Origin: Rhytidiadelphus loreus | Lineage: Eukaryota > Streptophyta > Bryopsida > Hypnales > Hylocomiaceae | Assembly: GCA_947034895.1 (NCBI GenBank) | Contig: OX344765.1 | Coordinates: 13,831,001 to 13,895,000 of the forward strand | Length of the DNA stretch: 64,000 nt | Direction of reading: 5' to 3' | In this document: positions 47,297-59,669 of the stretch, piece by piece | Numbering within the stretch: the stretch's first letter is position 1 | Layout: each line of letters begins with the position of its first letter | The notes under the pieces: generated by a model | Seen by the model: only the letters and a program-made list of their open reading frames with translations | Databases searched by the model: none | Told to the model about the DNA's origin: nothing | Translations under genes and position numbers: made by a program

Positions 47297-48957
47297 TTTA
47301 TAGGCTATCCAAGGATTTCAAGCTTACAAGAGTGCACTTTCCGCTACATGAATTCCCATTCCCATTGCTGGAACATGGGTAGTACATTTTTTTCTCCCTT
47401 ATGAACTCTTCTTCTTTGCAGCTAGACCCATGAAAGGATCTGGATATGTTTCACTTTTGAAGTTTTGAGAGCAGGACTTGAAAGAAAAAAAATTATAAAA
47501 TAAAAATTAAACTATACAAAATTATACTAGACTACGATGGGAACATGTGGAAAAATATTCAAAATGTTTGACCTTGTACTTTGAAAGATTATAACATTTG
47601 AAGTTGGATGGAAAAAAGTCTTTGTATGAAAGTTTTTGATCTGCACTTTGTTTCACATATTTGCCAACTTTTAGAAGTAGAAAAGAAGTTTTGCATATGC
47701 TATCCAAAATTGATCACCTTGCTTCAAAATTTTTGGACAATAACTAATCTTGGCACTTTGTTGGGCAAAATATCATATTCTTGAGAAGGGATACATGTTT
47801 ATACCTTCCATCAAAATTTCAAAAAATACACATTCAGAATTGACTTTATAGGAACCTAATTAAACTTCTAATTGATTGTTTAATGATGAAGTTACATTGT
47901 CTTTAAGGGTTTGAAGTGGAAGCCCCTACAACCAACATTATAAGCAATTCTACTTACTTTGGGATAGAATCAACAACTCAGGTCATTTTCTAATATATTG
48001 GCATCTAAAAATCATAAATTTTTATGAAAAAAATTGTTTTAAGTTTTTTGAATTTGCTTAATGATATTCAAATATGTGGTGTACCCCATTAGAAAAAGAA
48101 TGAGATCTCTAAATCAATGTATAGTTAAAAAAAATATTTGCATTGTTGGTACTATTGATTTAGAGTTGGATGAGTGGATGACCCCATAGAGGTCCTATTC
48201 TTTTTCTAATGCCAAATTGGTTTTTGCATTCATGTATGCAAGTTGTACATTCTAAACAGCATGTATCTAAATATTTTTGAAATTTGTTTAAAGTGAAATT
48301 TTTGGAATGGTGCTTATACTTTGTAGAAGGGCCACACTTGCCATATTAAGTGCATGTAATGAATGAAGAAGGAAATTATTATTTTTTGTTAATTCAGGAC
48401 AAAAAGCTATTGAATCCATTCAAATGAGATAATTACTTTCATATTTTTGTTTTTGTTTTCTATTTTTTTTAAACTTATTATTGACTATGGAAATGACATT
48501 TGGAAATTTTGAATTCTTAATATTTAGAATTAAGGACCCTTAATTAGCTAATTAGGATTAAAGATGCTAAATTAACCAATCCAAAATAAGTAGTTATTAT
48601 AGTTTTAGTAATCTCCATGTTGTGGAGAAAAAAATAATTTCTCTACCAAAGAACACCCATAGAATTAATCTAAATAACTACATAGCATTGTTGCAACTCT
48701 ATTGGCAAGGCCTTTGTATAAATATAGTTTGTAGCTCAAACATCAACGACTAATTAGTGTTTATAAGAATGATAGAACTTCCAATTTAAATAATTGACAA
48801 CTAATTTGACAAAGATAAAATTATATAAAAAGATCCGACTATTTTTAATAAATTAATTTACTTAATTAGTTTGACAATCTGTTTTGAGCCCAATATTGCT
48901 AGACATTCAAGATACTAATCAATGGTGTCTTTCATTCAATATTTCTTCATTTGAAAC
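47297..48957. other. AT-rich intergenic DNA with a second small inverted repeat
   Basis: No gene is recognised. An imperfect inverted repeat spans about 48087-48210: 'cattagaaaaagaatgagat' opposite 'attctttttctaatg', with inner arms 'ctctaaatcaat' and 'attgatttagag'. It has the form of a short foldback MITE. Confidence 0.55.
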
Positions 48958-49520
48958 TCGATGGGGTCATTTGGAGTGTCCATTAGAAACCATGTGCGAA
49001 CAAAACTTTGGACCCCCTATATACTTTTTGAATTTTAAATAAAACAAAATTAGAAAAATATGAATAAATTTTCCTACTTTGAAAGTTTATGTTTTGAATT
49101 ATTGATATTTCTATTTGTTAATAATAATTAGTTACAAATTTTTGAAGTAAAAAGATACATTGTAGAATTGAAAAATAACTTTCACACCCCTATATTATAT
49201 AAGAAAAAATTGTCTAAAAAATGAACAAAAAATTCCTAAAAATAACTCATTATTGAAAGCTCATTTTGAGTTGAATATTGACTCAATGGTCATCTAAATG
49301 TGTCCTCTATAATTATTTGAGTTGAAAAATATGCCATTTTAGTTTATTTTCAACCTCTTCTAGAAATCATTTCATATTTTATTTGAGTTGGAAATTTTGG
49401 CAATAGAAAGCTATAGTCATTATTAAACAATGCTCAAAATTTTGGGTTGAAATTATAGTTTATTAGAAACCACTTATTCGCACATGGTTTGTTATAGTAG
49501 AACTAAGTGCACCCCCTGAG
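48958..49520. mobile_element. Mutator-like MITE, 563 bp, copy 3
   Basis: This is collinear with 8244-8803 from the left end (GGGGTCAT...GTGTCCATTAGAAACCA) to the right end (AAGTGCACCCCCTGAG). The 9-bp target duplication is ATTTGAAAC / ATTTGAAAT (8 of 9) at 48949-48957 and 49521-49529. It is non-coding. Confidence 0.85.
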
Positions 49521-49529
49521 ATTTGAAAT

Positions 49530-50280
49530 CATCCATTGTCACTTTAATTTGGACTTAGAGAAGGTATTCATTGGTTTCTCTAATAACCACTTTTGTCAAA
49601 AAGATACTAGTTAGGGAGGTATTTTAATGATGTTTGAAGTAGAGATATTACAAAATATGCTTACAGTATTTGTAGCATTCATCTTTTAAATTCAAACTCA
49701 ATTGGCATCCAATAAAAAGCTTTTAGAAAAGGTAGAATTGGCAATTGTTGTATGTACAAGGGTTTACCTATCATAAAATGTTGATGATTTTTTATAGTTG
49801 TGAATAAGTATTTAAAAAAATAAAAATGAACTAATAGTCCAATTTTTCTTTTAAATTAAGAATATCACAATATATAAGAAGTTGTAATGTTTTGAATACA
49901 ATTAATAAGAAATTGGTGATCATATTATTCTAGGATGATAACTTCATAGATTTACCCTATCACACCAATACTCAAGAGTTGAAAATTGAAATAATATTTT
50001 TGGTGAATTTTTGAGTTCAATGCTTTAAATTGATTTTATTAAGACTTTCAAATTTGACTAATTACAATGAAGAAAAAAAATGAGTATACTTTGCACAGAC
50101 TCATCTTCAACAAACTATTATCAACAATTATAGGCTCTTTTTGAGATTTGAAAATTGGATAAGATGCAATACAAACTTATGCAAATGTATGCTAAGTTGT
50201 ACATTACATTAATAGCAAAAAGAGTATGCTACAAAGCCAAATGAGAAAGTATGCACAAATAATCAATTTTGTTCAAGTTC
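49530..50280. other. AT-rich intergenic DNA, nothing recognised
   Basis: No gene or repeat structure was seen. Confidence 0.5.
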
Positions 50281-50283
50281 ACT

Positions 50284-51200
50284 CACTATAAAAAAAACAT
50301 GCCCGGGGGGTTCACTCAATGTATTCTCTGGACATCACGTGTGATCAAATAAATTTTCTATCCCTATTTACTTTTTGATAAATTTTGATTTAGCTCCAAA
50401 TTTTTGGGTGTTGTTACATAATCAATATATCTTTTATGTGAAAAAAATTTGGATTCAATTGAATTCAACAAGATATCCAAATGCACAATTGAAGATTGCA
50501 CTAAAATGGTTGTATTTTCACTTCAAATATTTATTAAGATTGCATTTGAATGACAATTGTATCCAACTTTGGTATGCATAAACTTTAACCAAAACTTCAT
50601 TTATTGTCAATTTAAAAATTATTTTTAAAATATTATTTACTATATAAAATAGGGGGTCGAAGTTTTTTTCCAACTACACAGTGTATTTATTTTCTTACAA
50701 AATTTATAAGTAATTATTTCAGATAAATAAAATTTTCAAAAATTCACAATATGAACTTCCAACATATTAAAACATACTATAATTTTTTCAAACTATTTAA
50801 ATGATTTTTTAACATATAAGATAGGGGGTCAAATATTTTGTACACATGTGATCCAAAGAATACATTGAGTGACCCCCCAGGAAAACATGGTAAAAAAACA
50901 CCACTCAAAAATTGAGTGCATTTTTTTGCCACTATTTTGTGTAGGCCCACCATACATACAACCAACTTCTTTTGGACTTTCCGACTATATTTTTTAGAAT
51001 TTCAAGGCATGTGATATCCCGTTGAAAGGGTGTTTTCAAGACCTTTTCAATGGTATATTACACACCTCAAAATTCTAGTTGAAAATTGCAAAAGAAGTTG
51101 AATACCTACTATGCAAGCATGCACAAACCGTGGGTCCGTGGCAGAGAAAACTACACTCAATTTTGAGTGCGGATTTTTTTTACCATGCTTTGTTATAGTG
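50284..51200. mobile_element. Small CACTA-type element interrupted by a Mutator-like MITE
   Basis: The left end CACTATAAAAAAAACATG continues, after the insertion at 50302-50880, as GTAAAAAAACACCACTC. The right end, reverse-complemented, reads CACTATAACAAAGCATGGTA followed by an A-run and CACTC. Target duplication ACT is exact (50281-50283 and 51201-51203). Without the insertion and its duplicated target the element is about 330 bp, with long terminal inverted repeats and no coding capacity. Confidence 0.85.
50302..50880. mobile_element. Mutator-like MITE, 579 bp, copy 4, nested in a CACTA MITE
   Basis: It starts CCCGGGGGGTTCACTCAATG and ends CATTGAGTGACCCCCCAG, with inverted repeats of about 45 bp (including 'tgtattct' and 'ggatcacatgtg'-like blocks). 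A 9-bp target duplication, AAAAACATG / GAAAACATG (8 of 9), flanks it at 50293-50301 and 50881-50889. It shares end structure and size with the elements at 8244, 9906 and 48958, though the interior is more diverged. Confidence 0.82.
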
Positions 51201-51203
51201 ACT

Positions 51204-52303
51204 ACAAAATCTTTAGTAATTGGTACAATAGTCATGTTCTTCAATACAACAACAATTCTTCTTGGCTTGCTCTCATAAAGGGGAAGTGCTAGCATGTGAA
51301 TATAGAATCTATGAGCCCATGAGCCTAGGAGTATATTATAAACACTTTCTATGGTTATAAGTGTCTATGTTTTAGGTACCTATGTTATAGATTGTTTCCA
51401 TGTTATACTATACCTATGTTATAGGTACATATGTTATAAAAACACCTTCAAATGGTTTCATGTACATACCTACAATTAGATTCAAGGCTTATAGGCTCAT
51501 GTCTTTGTGCTCATATGCTAGCATCATTGTCTTGTAAAATACCATCCAATCCTCTTCATTGAAATTGGACTACATAGAACACACATCCTCCTACAATTCT
51601 TGAATTACTTTTGGAAGCATTGTAAATTTATTCAAGCACCATTTGAGAAGATCCTATAAGTGTTCAATAGGATTCAAATCTTGAGATTGTGCAAACCATT
51701 GAAGGAGTTGAAATGGTTGTAATGCCAACTACTCTTGCAGAATCTCACTTGAATGCTTGGAATCATTATTGTATTGAGAGACCTACCTACTTGGATCCAA
51801 AATGTAATTTTGTATAATAGAGCACAATTTTTTTTCTAAAATAAATTTGTATGGATGCCTATCCATCCTACTTTCAATTCTATACTATCCTCCTAGATCA
51901 AAAGCTATGAATAATTAAATCTATTTATCTTTGTCATAAAATTTTACTTAAAAGACTTTATTTAAAAGATGTGATGTCTAGGACACTACTTAAAACACCC
52001 CTTTATCTTGTAGTGACTATGTTATACATAGTAATATACACCTATGGTGAAAATTTTAGATTTTTTGAGTGTATTTTTTTTTTGGATATGAATTATGATC
52101 ATTTTTTCTTAAAAAATTCACAGTAATTTCAAAATTTTCCCCCCAAATTGGAAATTTTATTACTTGTAGTAGATAGACATATGACTTCATCTTTGAAAAA
52201 ATAAATATAAATATTTTCATTCGTATCTAGTTGCAAAATGGTAGCAAGTAGAATGATGGACAATGAGACTTGAAATCGATGATCATTGATCCATCTTTCC
52301 ACG
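51204..52303. other. AT-rich intergenic DNA, nothing recognised
   Basis: No gene is supported. A few short repeats of 'tatgttataggtac' occur near 51380-51440. Confidence 0.5.
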
Positions 52304-52543
52304 GTTACCTTTAAAGGATTAGTTGGTCACTGTAAAAACCATCCTTTTGGATATTGTGTGAATCACTTGCTTAAAAAGAACATCTAAAAGCACTCATTGG
52401 AAGTCAAACTATTGTACAATTTGCGCCCCTTTTCACACAAAATTCCAAGGATGAACATTTGCACTTCTGTCTTACATAAAAGGATTCTTTGTCATTCATC
52501 GGACAATAAACATCCAACAAATATTTTGTTTAAATGGTGGTAC
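52304..52543. mobile_element. TTAA-type MITE, copy c (inverted relative to copies a and b)
   Basis: Read on the minus strand it aligns with 12152-12373 and 1927-2166 over about 240 bp, sharing 'gatgaatgacaaagaa', 'gacagaagtgcaa' and 'ttgacttccaatgagtgctttt'. Its termini (TTACCTTTAAAGGA on one side, TTTAAATGGTGG on the other) are degenerate, and flanking TTAA is not preserved. Confidence 0.7.
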
Positions 52544-52772
52544 TCTCCTACCATTTTTCCATTCTTTTTCTAGGACTGGTATACATTTTAGACCACATGG
52601 TCTAAACCTAAAAGTGCCAAGTTTGTGGAATATTGCCATTTAAAGAAAATATCCGTTATCCGCTGCGTCGTTCCAGGGATAAGATAGCAAATTCGGCTAC
52701 CTAGCAAACCAATTGAAGATATAACCTGCCTTGAGCAGATGCAGCAAGTTATCTTGCTACTCAGGGTCCATG

Positions 52773-52804
52773 GCCCAGACCGAGGCCCAGACCGAGGCCC
52801 AGAC
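52773..52804. repeat. Short GC-rich minisatellite
   Basis: Nearly three units of the 12-bp motif CCCAGACCGAGG lie in tandem just upstream of the larger tandem array. Confidence 0.85.
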
Positions 52805-52879
52805 TTCCCGGAGGTGCAAGGCCCCGTCACCTTGAAGACCTTGAACTCTTGAACCTGTGAATTTCTCCACCGGTAGATA

Positions 52880-53500
52880 GTAGGAGTAAGTTATACGGAG
52901 TAACAGATTATGACACTAGCTGCTCAGTTAAGTTACTCGGGCATGTCTGTCTGTCTGTACCAGTATAAAAGGATAAGTCATCAACGGCTCACGACCCGAG
53001 AATTGAAGTTGTCGATCTATTTCTCCACCGATCGATAGAAAGCAGGATTATAACAAATTACGACACTAGCTGCTCAGTTAAGTTACTCGGGCATGTCTGT
53101 CTGTACCAGTGCATGTAAAAGGATAATCCATCAACGGCTCACGACCCGAGAATTGAACTGTTGAAGTTGTCTATTTCTCCGATCCACGTACCGATCGATA
53201 GAAAGCGCGCAGGATTATAACAAATTACGACACTGCTCAGTTAAGTTACTCGGGCATGTCTGTCTGTCTGTACCAGTATAAAAGGATAAGCCATCAACGG
53301 CTCACGACCCGAGAATTGAATTCTTGAAGCTGTCTACTTTATTCTCCACCGAACGATCGATATGATAGAAAGCAGGATTATAACAAATTACGACAGTACT
53401 GCTAAGTTACTCGGGCATGTCTGTCTGTCTGTACCAACTGTGTAAAAGTCTAAGCCATTAACGGTTCACGATCCGAGAATTGCAGACTCCAATGACTATC
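52880..53500. repeat. Tandem array of four units of about 150-167 bp, each with a TATA-like box
   Basis: Units anchored on 'gacactagctgctcagttaa' or its variants begin near 52912, 53062, 53229 and 53392. Each carries 'ttactcgggcatgtctgtctg', then a (T)GTATAAAAGGATAA motif (degraded to TGTAAAAGTCTAA in the last), then 'caacggctcacgacccgaga', and the units are separated by a 'tttctccaccgatcgata' type segment. Unit lengths vary by indels and by CTGT repeat number. There is no coding frame across units. The repeated TATAAAA invites comparison with a promoter or intergenic-spacer repeat, but no downstream gene was identified. Confidence 0.85.
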
Positions 53501-53870
53501 ATGGCAGACAGACAAATTGTTGCCAGCTCCATACGTTACAGAGGAGGTGGTGTGCGTATTTTTGGATCCAGGTGAACTGAGTGAATTAAGCACTCGATCA
53601 TGCCACCAGGTGCTCTGGCCCTCGATCTGGCCGGCCCTGCCTGCTTGAGCGATCCAAAGAGAGGAGTACTACTCGATTCCAAGCAAGCGCGCATCGAGCG
53701 AAGGGCAGAGGCACGCATGATGGCTAGCTTTGGATCAATGCAACCGACGCAGATGGGTACAATTCGAATCTACCGCGTTCAGTTTGTCAGAGCAAGACAC
53801 AGTCCACGGATTTGTCTTATTAGTTCGTGAGTGGGGCGGCCGGGCCCGCCCGGGGGAAATTATGTAAGTT
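53501..53870. other. GC-rich island with an unrecognised reading frame
   Basis: This stretch is much more GC-rich than the surrounding AT-rich DNA, and it directly follows the TATA-containing tandem array. A frame at 53600-53830 (76 aa) uses arginine-rich codons but has no recognisable domain, and a minus-strand frame overlaps it. It could be the remnant of a gene or promoter, or part of an unrecognised element. Confidence 0.35.
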
Positions 53871-54629
53871 AAGCTAGTGTCACCTATAAAATTACTGTAA
53901 GGTAGGAGGCTCTTGAAGCGACCCTTTTAAGAGCTCATTGCATTTCCGAAGAAGATTAAACTCCTTGAAACAATTTTCAGTAAATTTTGGTAGGAAGGAA
54001 AATGGAATTGGCATCTAATCCAAGTCGTTTCATATTTTTTGAACCTTCATAGAATTAGTTACAAATTTTGGAAGTTGAAACTCAATGGTTTCTAAAAGTG
54101 ACCACTCCTAAAATGTACAGTGTTGGTACATTGAAAAAAAATAAAATGTACCTTTGTGTTAGAAGTCGCTTTTAGAGCCAGATCACCTTTAGAGCCACCT
54201 ACCTTAGTACCACTACAAAATTTTATTTTTGTGGGAATTCATACAATAGAATATGAATATTTGAAGGTGCACTAATTCAAAATAGTGTGACTTTGGTAAA
54301 GTAGCGTCGCACACATTAATAGAATAAATAGGTGGTAGAAGTAGAAACATAGGTAACTTCTAAATGCTTGAGGCCTTTTTTGAGCTTCTTAAAATTTGTT
54401 CTAAATTGAACAAAAGTCAACACTTTGATAAGTTATATCAATTTCTTTTAATTGGAATTGTGTGAATTTGAACTAGACATTGTAGAGATCACATGGAAAA
54501 AAAAAATACAACAATATCACTTATGGATTGAAAGATCATAATATCTAATCATGAACTAGGTGTGAAACTATAAAGTGATTTGAAGTCTTTCATTCCTCTT
54601 TTCACGTGTCAAATTTAAATTGATTGTGC
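53871..54629. other. AT-rich intergenic DNA, nothing recognised
   Basis: No gene or clear repeat was seen. Confidence 0.5.
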
Positions 54630-54942
54630 CATTACATGTGCTTTGGCTGTTGGGGAGGGCTGTGAGTTCCCAACTCGAAACCCACCTGAGAACCACCAAA
54701 ACCCGCCGTTCTCGCCTGCGCTGACTTGGCCAAGAGACTGCCAGGTCAGTTTTTTCGGAAAAAAAAAAAAAAAATTTAACTTTGTTTCTCATTTTAAGGA
54801 CTTAAAATTTTATTTTATTTTATTTTTATTTTTTCAGAAAAAAACAAGTCTGCCACCGGAGTTCGAGAAGCCGGGGGAAACGGAGCTGGGAATAGGCCCG
54901 AAACGGCCCTCCAGACCCCCCCTTCCCCAATCTCATCTAATG
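54630..54942. mobile_element. CATTA...TAATG terminal-inverted-repeat element, copy 3
   Basis: A 313-bp element begins CATTACATGTGCTTTGG and ends CCAATCTCATCTAATG. It aligns end to end with 10136-10500, sharing 'gagttcccaactcgaaac', 'ctggccaag', 'ccaccggagttcgagaag' and 'gaaacggccctc'. The frame at 54643-55047 is a by-product of its GC-rich ends and is not a gene. Confidence 0.8.
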
Positions 54943-57906
54943 TCCCTCTTAAAAAATATGAGGTTGAAAGACCTAACATGTACAACCCCAATCGGTTTAT
55001 GGCTTCTCAAAATCTATCATCTACAATATTTTTATATGAATTTCTAATGTGATTTTTAATCGTAGATCTAGTGTATTGAGGTTCACATTAGAGAAAAAAT
55101 GAAGCCTCCGGAGGGCTGATCTAGTAGCAGCTGAATTCCTCTCCCATCTTTTTTTTTTGGCAAAAAAAGTTTTTTTCCCCTAAAATTGCCCACTTCAAAC
55201 CTGCAGTTTTCAATGTTGCCAATGGCACAAGAACCCAGTTTTACATTGTTTTTTCCTCAAAATAACTAAAAAAAACTTAATTACAAAAAAACAACTAAAA
55301 CTAAACATCTAAAACAACTAAAATAAAAAAATTTAGTCGCCGAGGCTAATTGCTCTGGCGATATTCACCCAAGCTGACTTTCCTTTGCAGCTAGATTCCG
55401 GCCAGGGACTACTTTGAAAACAATAGCCTTATTTGGTCATTTTGGACCAGCTCTCTAGAGGCCTAATTTTTTCTCTAATGTTTCTATGAGCCCTCAACAC
55501 TAGAAAATCAAGATTTGCAATAGACATCCTTGCACAAAATCTAAAATAGAAATATAAAATTCACTCATTTTCAAAATTAAATTTCTAAGGCCAAAGCTAG
55601 AGTTCAAAAAAAAATTGTCAAAAGAAAACTATTGAAAATAGTAGATTGATAAGGTTTTATTTAACTTCAAAGTTTTGTTGACACCAGAATTTGGTGCCTT
55701 GGCCATTTAGGAGTTAATGTGGATTGTGAAAACACAATTAAATCCTACAATTCTTTGATGTTTAGAGGTCAAAATATGCTTCAAAATACTCTTTGGCAAA
55801 GTAAGGCTAAAATCTTCATCATTTTGTATTCCTTTATGAATCCAACTTCATGATCTTTTTATAATCTTAATCAATTTTATCTTTTCAAAATTTCAAAATG
55901 GAAAATCCTACTAATTGCAAGATTATAATACCTAAATTTCAAAGAGTGTTTTTTCTAACCTTTCCTAGAGATGAAGTTTTGTCTTTCAATATTTTTAGAG
56001 AAATACAATTGTACCCCATCATTACAAAAAATAATTTTATATTCATCTTTCAATAAATTAATATGTAGAAGGTGTTAATGATGAAAGAAAAAACTAAATT
56101 ACTAATAAATTTGGAATGAAATTGAGATTTGTCAATCCTAATATTGAAAATGTGCTAGTAAATTGCACATATCTATTTTTTATTTATTTATTCAAAGATT
56201 ATTCTAATTGAGTTCAAAAACCAACTTGTAAAATAAAATTATAATTTTTTCTTCATTGCTTGTAAAATAAAAATCTTTATAACTTTCATCTCATTTGTTG
56301 AAATAAAATAGAATCATTTTTTTGGTTTAGATGTCAATCAATCTAGTCAAATGAGTCTTTAATTTTTTTTTAAATGTATATTTTTAGCTACATGCTTTGA
56401 CATTGAAATCACACAAATCCTTATAACTTTGGCAATATTTTTAGGAATGACATGAAACAAAGCTTGACATGTAGATCATGATGACTAGGAGCTATTCTAA
56501 AAATTTCATACAAGATTCTAAGATTTAAAGTTAAAAGAGCTTGCTCAAGTTCTCAAAAAGCCCAAAGTGGATTCTTTAAAACTTTAAGGGGGGTAAATGA
56601 GGCAACATGGTTTATGTTGATAAAAGAAATGACAAATGGGAAGACCCACGTGGCCACTTAGATAATTTGTGGATTTTTTTGCAATCATTTCCTGTATCTT
56701 CCTATACCATGTTTTTACTACTCAATTAGTGAATCCAACAGTAATATCATGAACTTATAATAGTATTTAGAAGCATAGAATTTTCTTAGGCTTGTTAATC
56801 TAAAGTTCAAAGTAATTTAGATAAAATCAATTTAATTTGGTCCTCACTATATTGATATTCTCTCAAACAATGTGATTGTCCTTTGATTTTCATTCATATT
56901 TGTTCACTCTTGACCAAATTAACTACCATCAAATGTTCATCTAAATCCCAACAATATATATTCTACACTAATTAGACTACATTCATCCAAAATTCATCCA
57001 TTTAGTATCGGAAGGGATCTTGCACTAATTGAATTCACATAAATAGTAAAATCTCAACACTAGATTTGATTGAGAAGGTTCATACTATCTCTAAAAATAT
57101 ACTTGTATGTACATATAGTTTTATTATGTATACCCCACACTATTGTCCACGTGTCCCTTGGTGAACAAAGATATGATATTTTTATTGTTGTACCAATTAG
57201 GGGAATGATTGCCACTAAATGACATGCCCCTTGATTCTTTACTAGCAATTTGAGTTTCATTCACTATACTAATTATACTACAATCATACTACATATAATT
57301 TCATTCTAAACGTGCCATTTTTTACTACTTTGTGTTGAAAAAAATTGAAAGAAAAATAAAATAAAAACTACCCCACCCATGAATTCATCATTTTAACCTA
57401 ATGAAGGTAACAAGGACTAAAATGTCCAATGCATGACTTTCAAGGCTACAATAGAAATAAATAATACAATCACCTATTCATTCAAAAAAAATTTAATTGT
57501 TGGATGAATACCTAGGGTCACATACCTCCAAGGATAATCACAATAATACTTTTATGAAATTTTTAACATTTTATGAAATTTGTTGAGGTTTGTACAATGA
57601 TCATTCATAATCAAATAGTTTTATTTTACAAGTTGGTTTTTGAACTCTCAAACATATATTAAATGCAATCTCTTGGATGTCCAAGATCTTTGAGTATTGC
57701 CACCTTTCATCTTCCCCTCTCAAAGCTACACTTCCAAACATACACCAACAACAAACAAGTTATTCACCTAGGCTTCAAATGTAAGCTCCAAGATGAATAT
57801 CGGGTTCACAAAGCTCCCAAGTCTTGTTATCTTCTTGCCAAACTAAAAAGATCAAATTGTGGTCCTTGTGGCTTAGATGAAGTGCTCATGGATAGGGCAT
57901 ATATAT
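54943..57906. other. AT-rich intergenic DNA, nothing firmly recognised
   Basis: No gene is supported. Ends weakly resembling the TTAA family occur at about 55178 (CCCCTAAAATTGCC) and 55711 (CCATTTAGGAGTTAA), but the left flank lacks TTAA and the interior could not be matched. Confidence 0.5.
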
Positions 57907-57945
57907 CACTATAAGAACCCCGTGTTTTATGTGATGTTTTCATCA
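57907..57945 (+). mobile_element. Unpaired CACTA-type terminus
   Basis: CACTATAAGAACCCCGTGTT followed by TTATGTGATG matches the outer CACTA terminus at 21781 (CACTACAAGAAACCCGTGTT then TTCTGTGGTG) at most positions. I found no convincing inverted partner with a TAT target duplication to its right, so it may be a truncated copy. Confidence 0.55.
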
Positions 57946-59660
57946 TTTTTTGTAACTCATTTTAGTGAATAATAATGTCAACAAATTGTGTTATTATGTC
58001 AATAATAATGTTCAATGTAACTCCCATGAAATCATCCTTTTAGGATCATTAAGTACCTCCAAAAATGAATTTGGAGCTGAAATTTAGAGGAGACAGTCTT
58101 CTATTAGATTTGCACCTACAATTCAAAAGAATTCTAAAAATAGTTAATTGTATGTTGCATCAAAGTCCATAAAGTGAGCTTCTTTCTACTTGCATTCTAA
58201 AGCATGTAAAATACTATTTTGGTGGTTCTTTTGGTGAATGACCATCTCCATAGAGTTATTGCAAATAGAAAAAAATTATTTTATTTTAAAAATAATTTCC
58301 CTCTTTTTTACAAATTATAACATCAGCGTATTTTGAGACTTAGCATAATTTTTTTAGTTTCCTACTTAGAAAAAATTTCTATGCTTTATCTTCCTAAAGT
58401 ACAATCTTCTTAAATGTGTGTACATTGGCTATATTGTCAAAATTAAAAAATATATTTTTTCTAATTTTAAAGAACTCTAAAAATCTAAGCATGAATATTA
58501 TGAAATTGAAACAAAATCAATAGAGTTTTCTTGCAATCACCCATTCATTGTTCAAAATTTGTACACTCACAATTTGTTTCTCCAAAAAGTTTGCTTCTCT
58601 TTAGAACTCAACTTTTGTTTGAAGGAAATTTTTCCCACAAAGATTCTAGATCATTGATGTCCCTTAGCTTCATATTAATCTAATAATAAAATTAATCATA
58701 AATGTAACAAGAAAACTAGTGTAGATGCTTATCTCCCATACATGATGTTGATTTCTTTTCCTTCTTCATCTAGTTGTTGAAATTGAAATTTGGATATTCA
58801 ACCTCATCTATTTATTTAGAGGAGTATTGTATTTTTGGCAAATAATATTACATCTAATGTAGGCACCAAATACTCTTTTGACCCCATTCTTTCAATTTTT
58901 TTTCAATTATCTTTTGCTAGCATTGGCCATTTGTTTACACTTTATTGATGAGATGCACCGCAATCTCTATCTTGTAGCATTATTGGTTGGAGTCCAATCC
59001 ACCTTTGCAATAAATGCTCATGAGTGATATAGAGTTAGGATGGTGTATCTTAGTAGGACACATTGAAAATAAAAACACAGTTGTAAACTTATACTCACAA
59101 CACCATAGTGGATAGTAATGACTCTAGTACAAACCTCCATATCACACCTTAGCATTAATGCAAAAGTATGGTCATTTACAAAACTTTCACCATCACTAAT
59201 AAAGCTATAGTAAAAAATCAAGTCCCATTTTCATATTGCCGTTGGTTTATTTCGTATTTCTCAACTTCTCCTCTCCACTTTAGAATGTTGAAGTTTATAA
59301 TGAATTTCAAATTTTCAATATTTGATCATTGATGATAAATAATAAGTTTCAATGCTTCATCTAAGGAGAATTTTTAGGAGTACTACCCACCCTTGCAATA
59401 AATGCTAAGGTAGGGTGCGATATTGTTAAAACTAGGTAACTCCTATAACAAAACCATCATCATAATTTCCTTCAAAGTTGATTTGTGATTGGAATTTCAA
59501 CAAAAGTCACTCTATGACAATGGGACTTTAGAGGTTAACCTTGAAACAACATTGACGATACAAAGTGCATAACATTGTTAATTGCCTTGATTCTCTCACC
59601 TTTAGTGTAGATATCATTTGCTCCTAGATACTTGGGAAGAATTAAGTTATAATGTGAAGG
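57946..59660. other. AT-rich intergenic DNA, nothing recognised
   Basis: No gene is supported. A lone right terminus of the TTAA family (gacaatgggactttagaggttaa) lies near 59515-59536, matching the end of the 6295-7208 element; its left part was not found. Confidence 0.5.
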
Positions 59661-59669
59661 AAACTATTA

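Noticed and set aside
55178..55711. A further TTAA element
   Set aside because: One end resembles the family, but the left flank lacks TTAA and the interior could not be aligned to known copies.
59515..59540. Fourth complete copy of the larger TTAA element
   Set aside because: Only the right terminal 23 bases match; no left end or interior was found.
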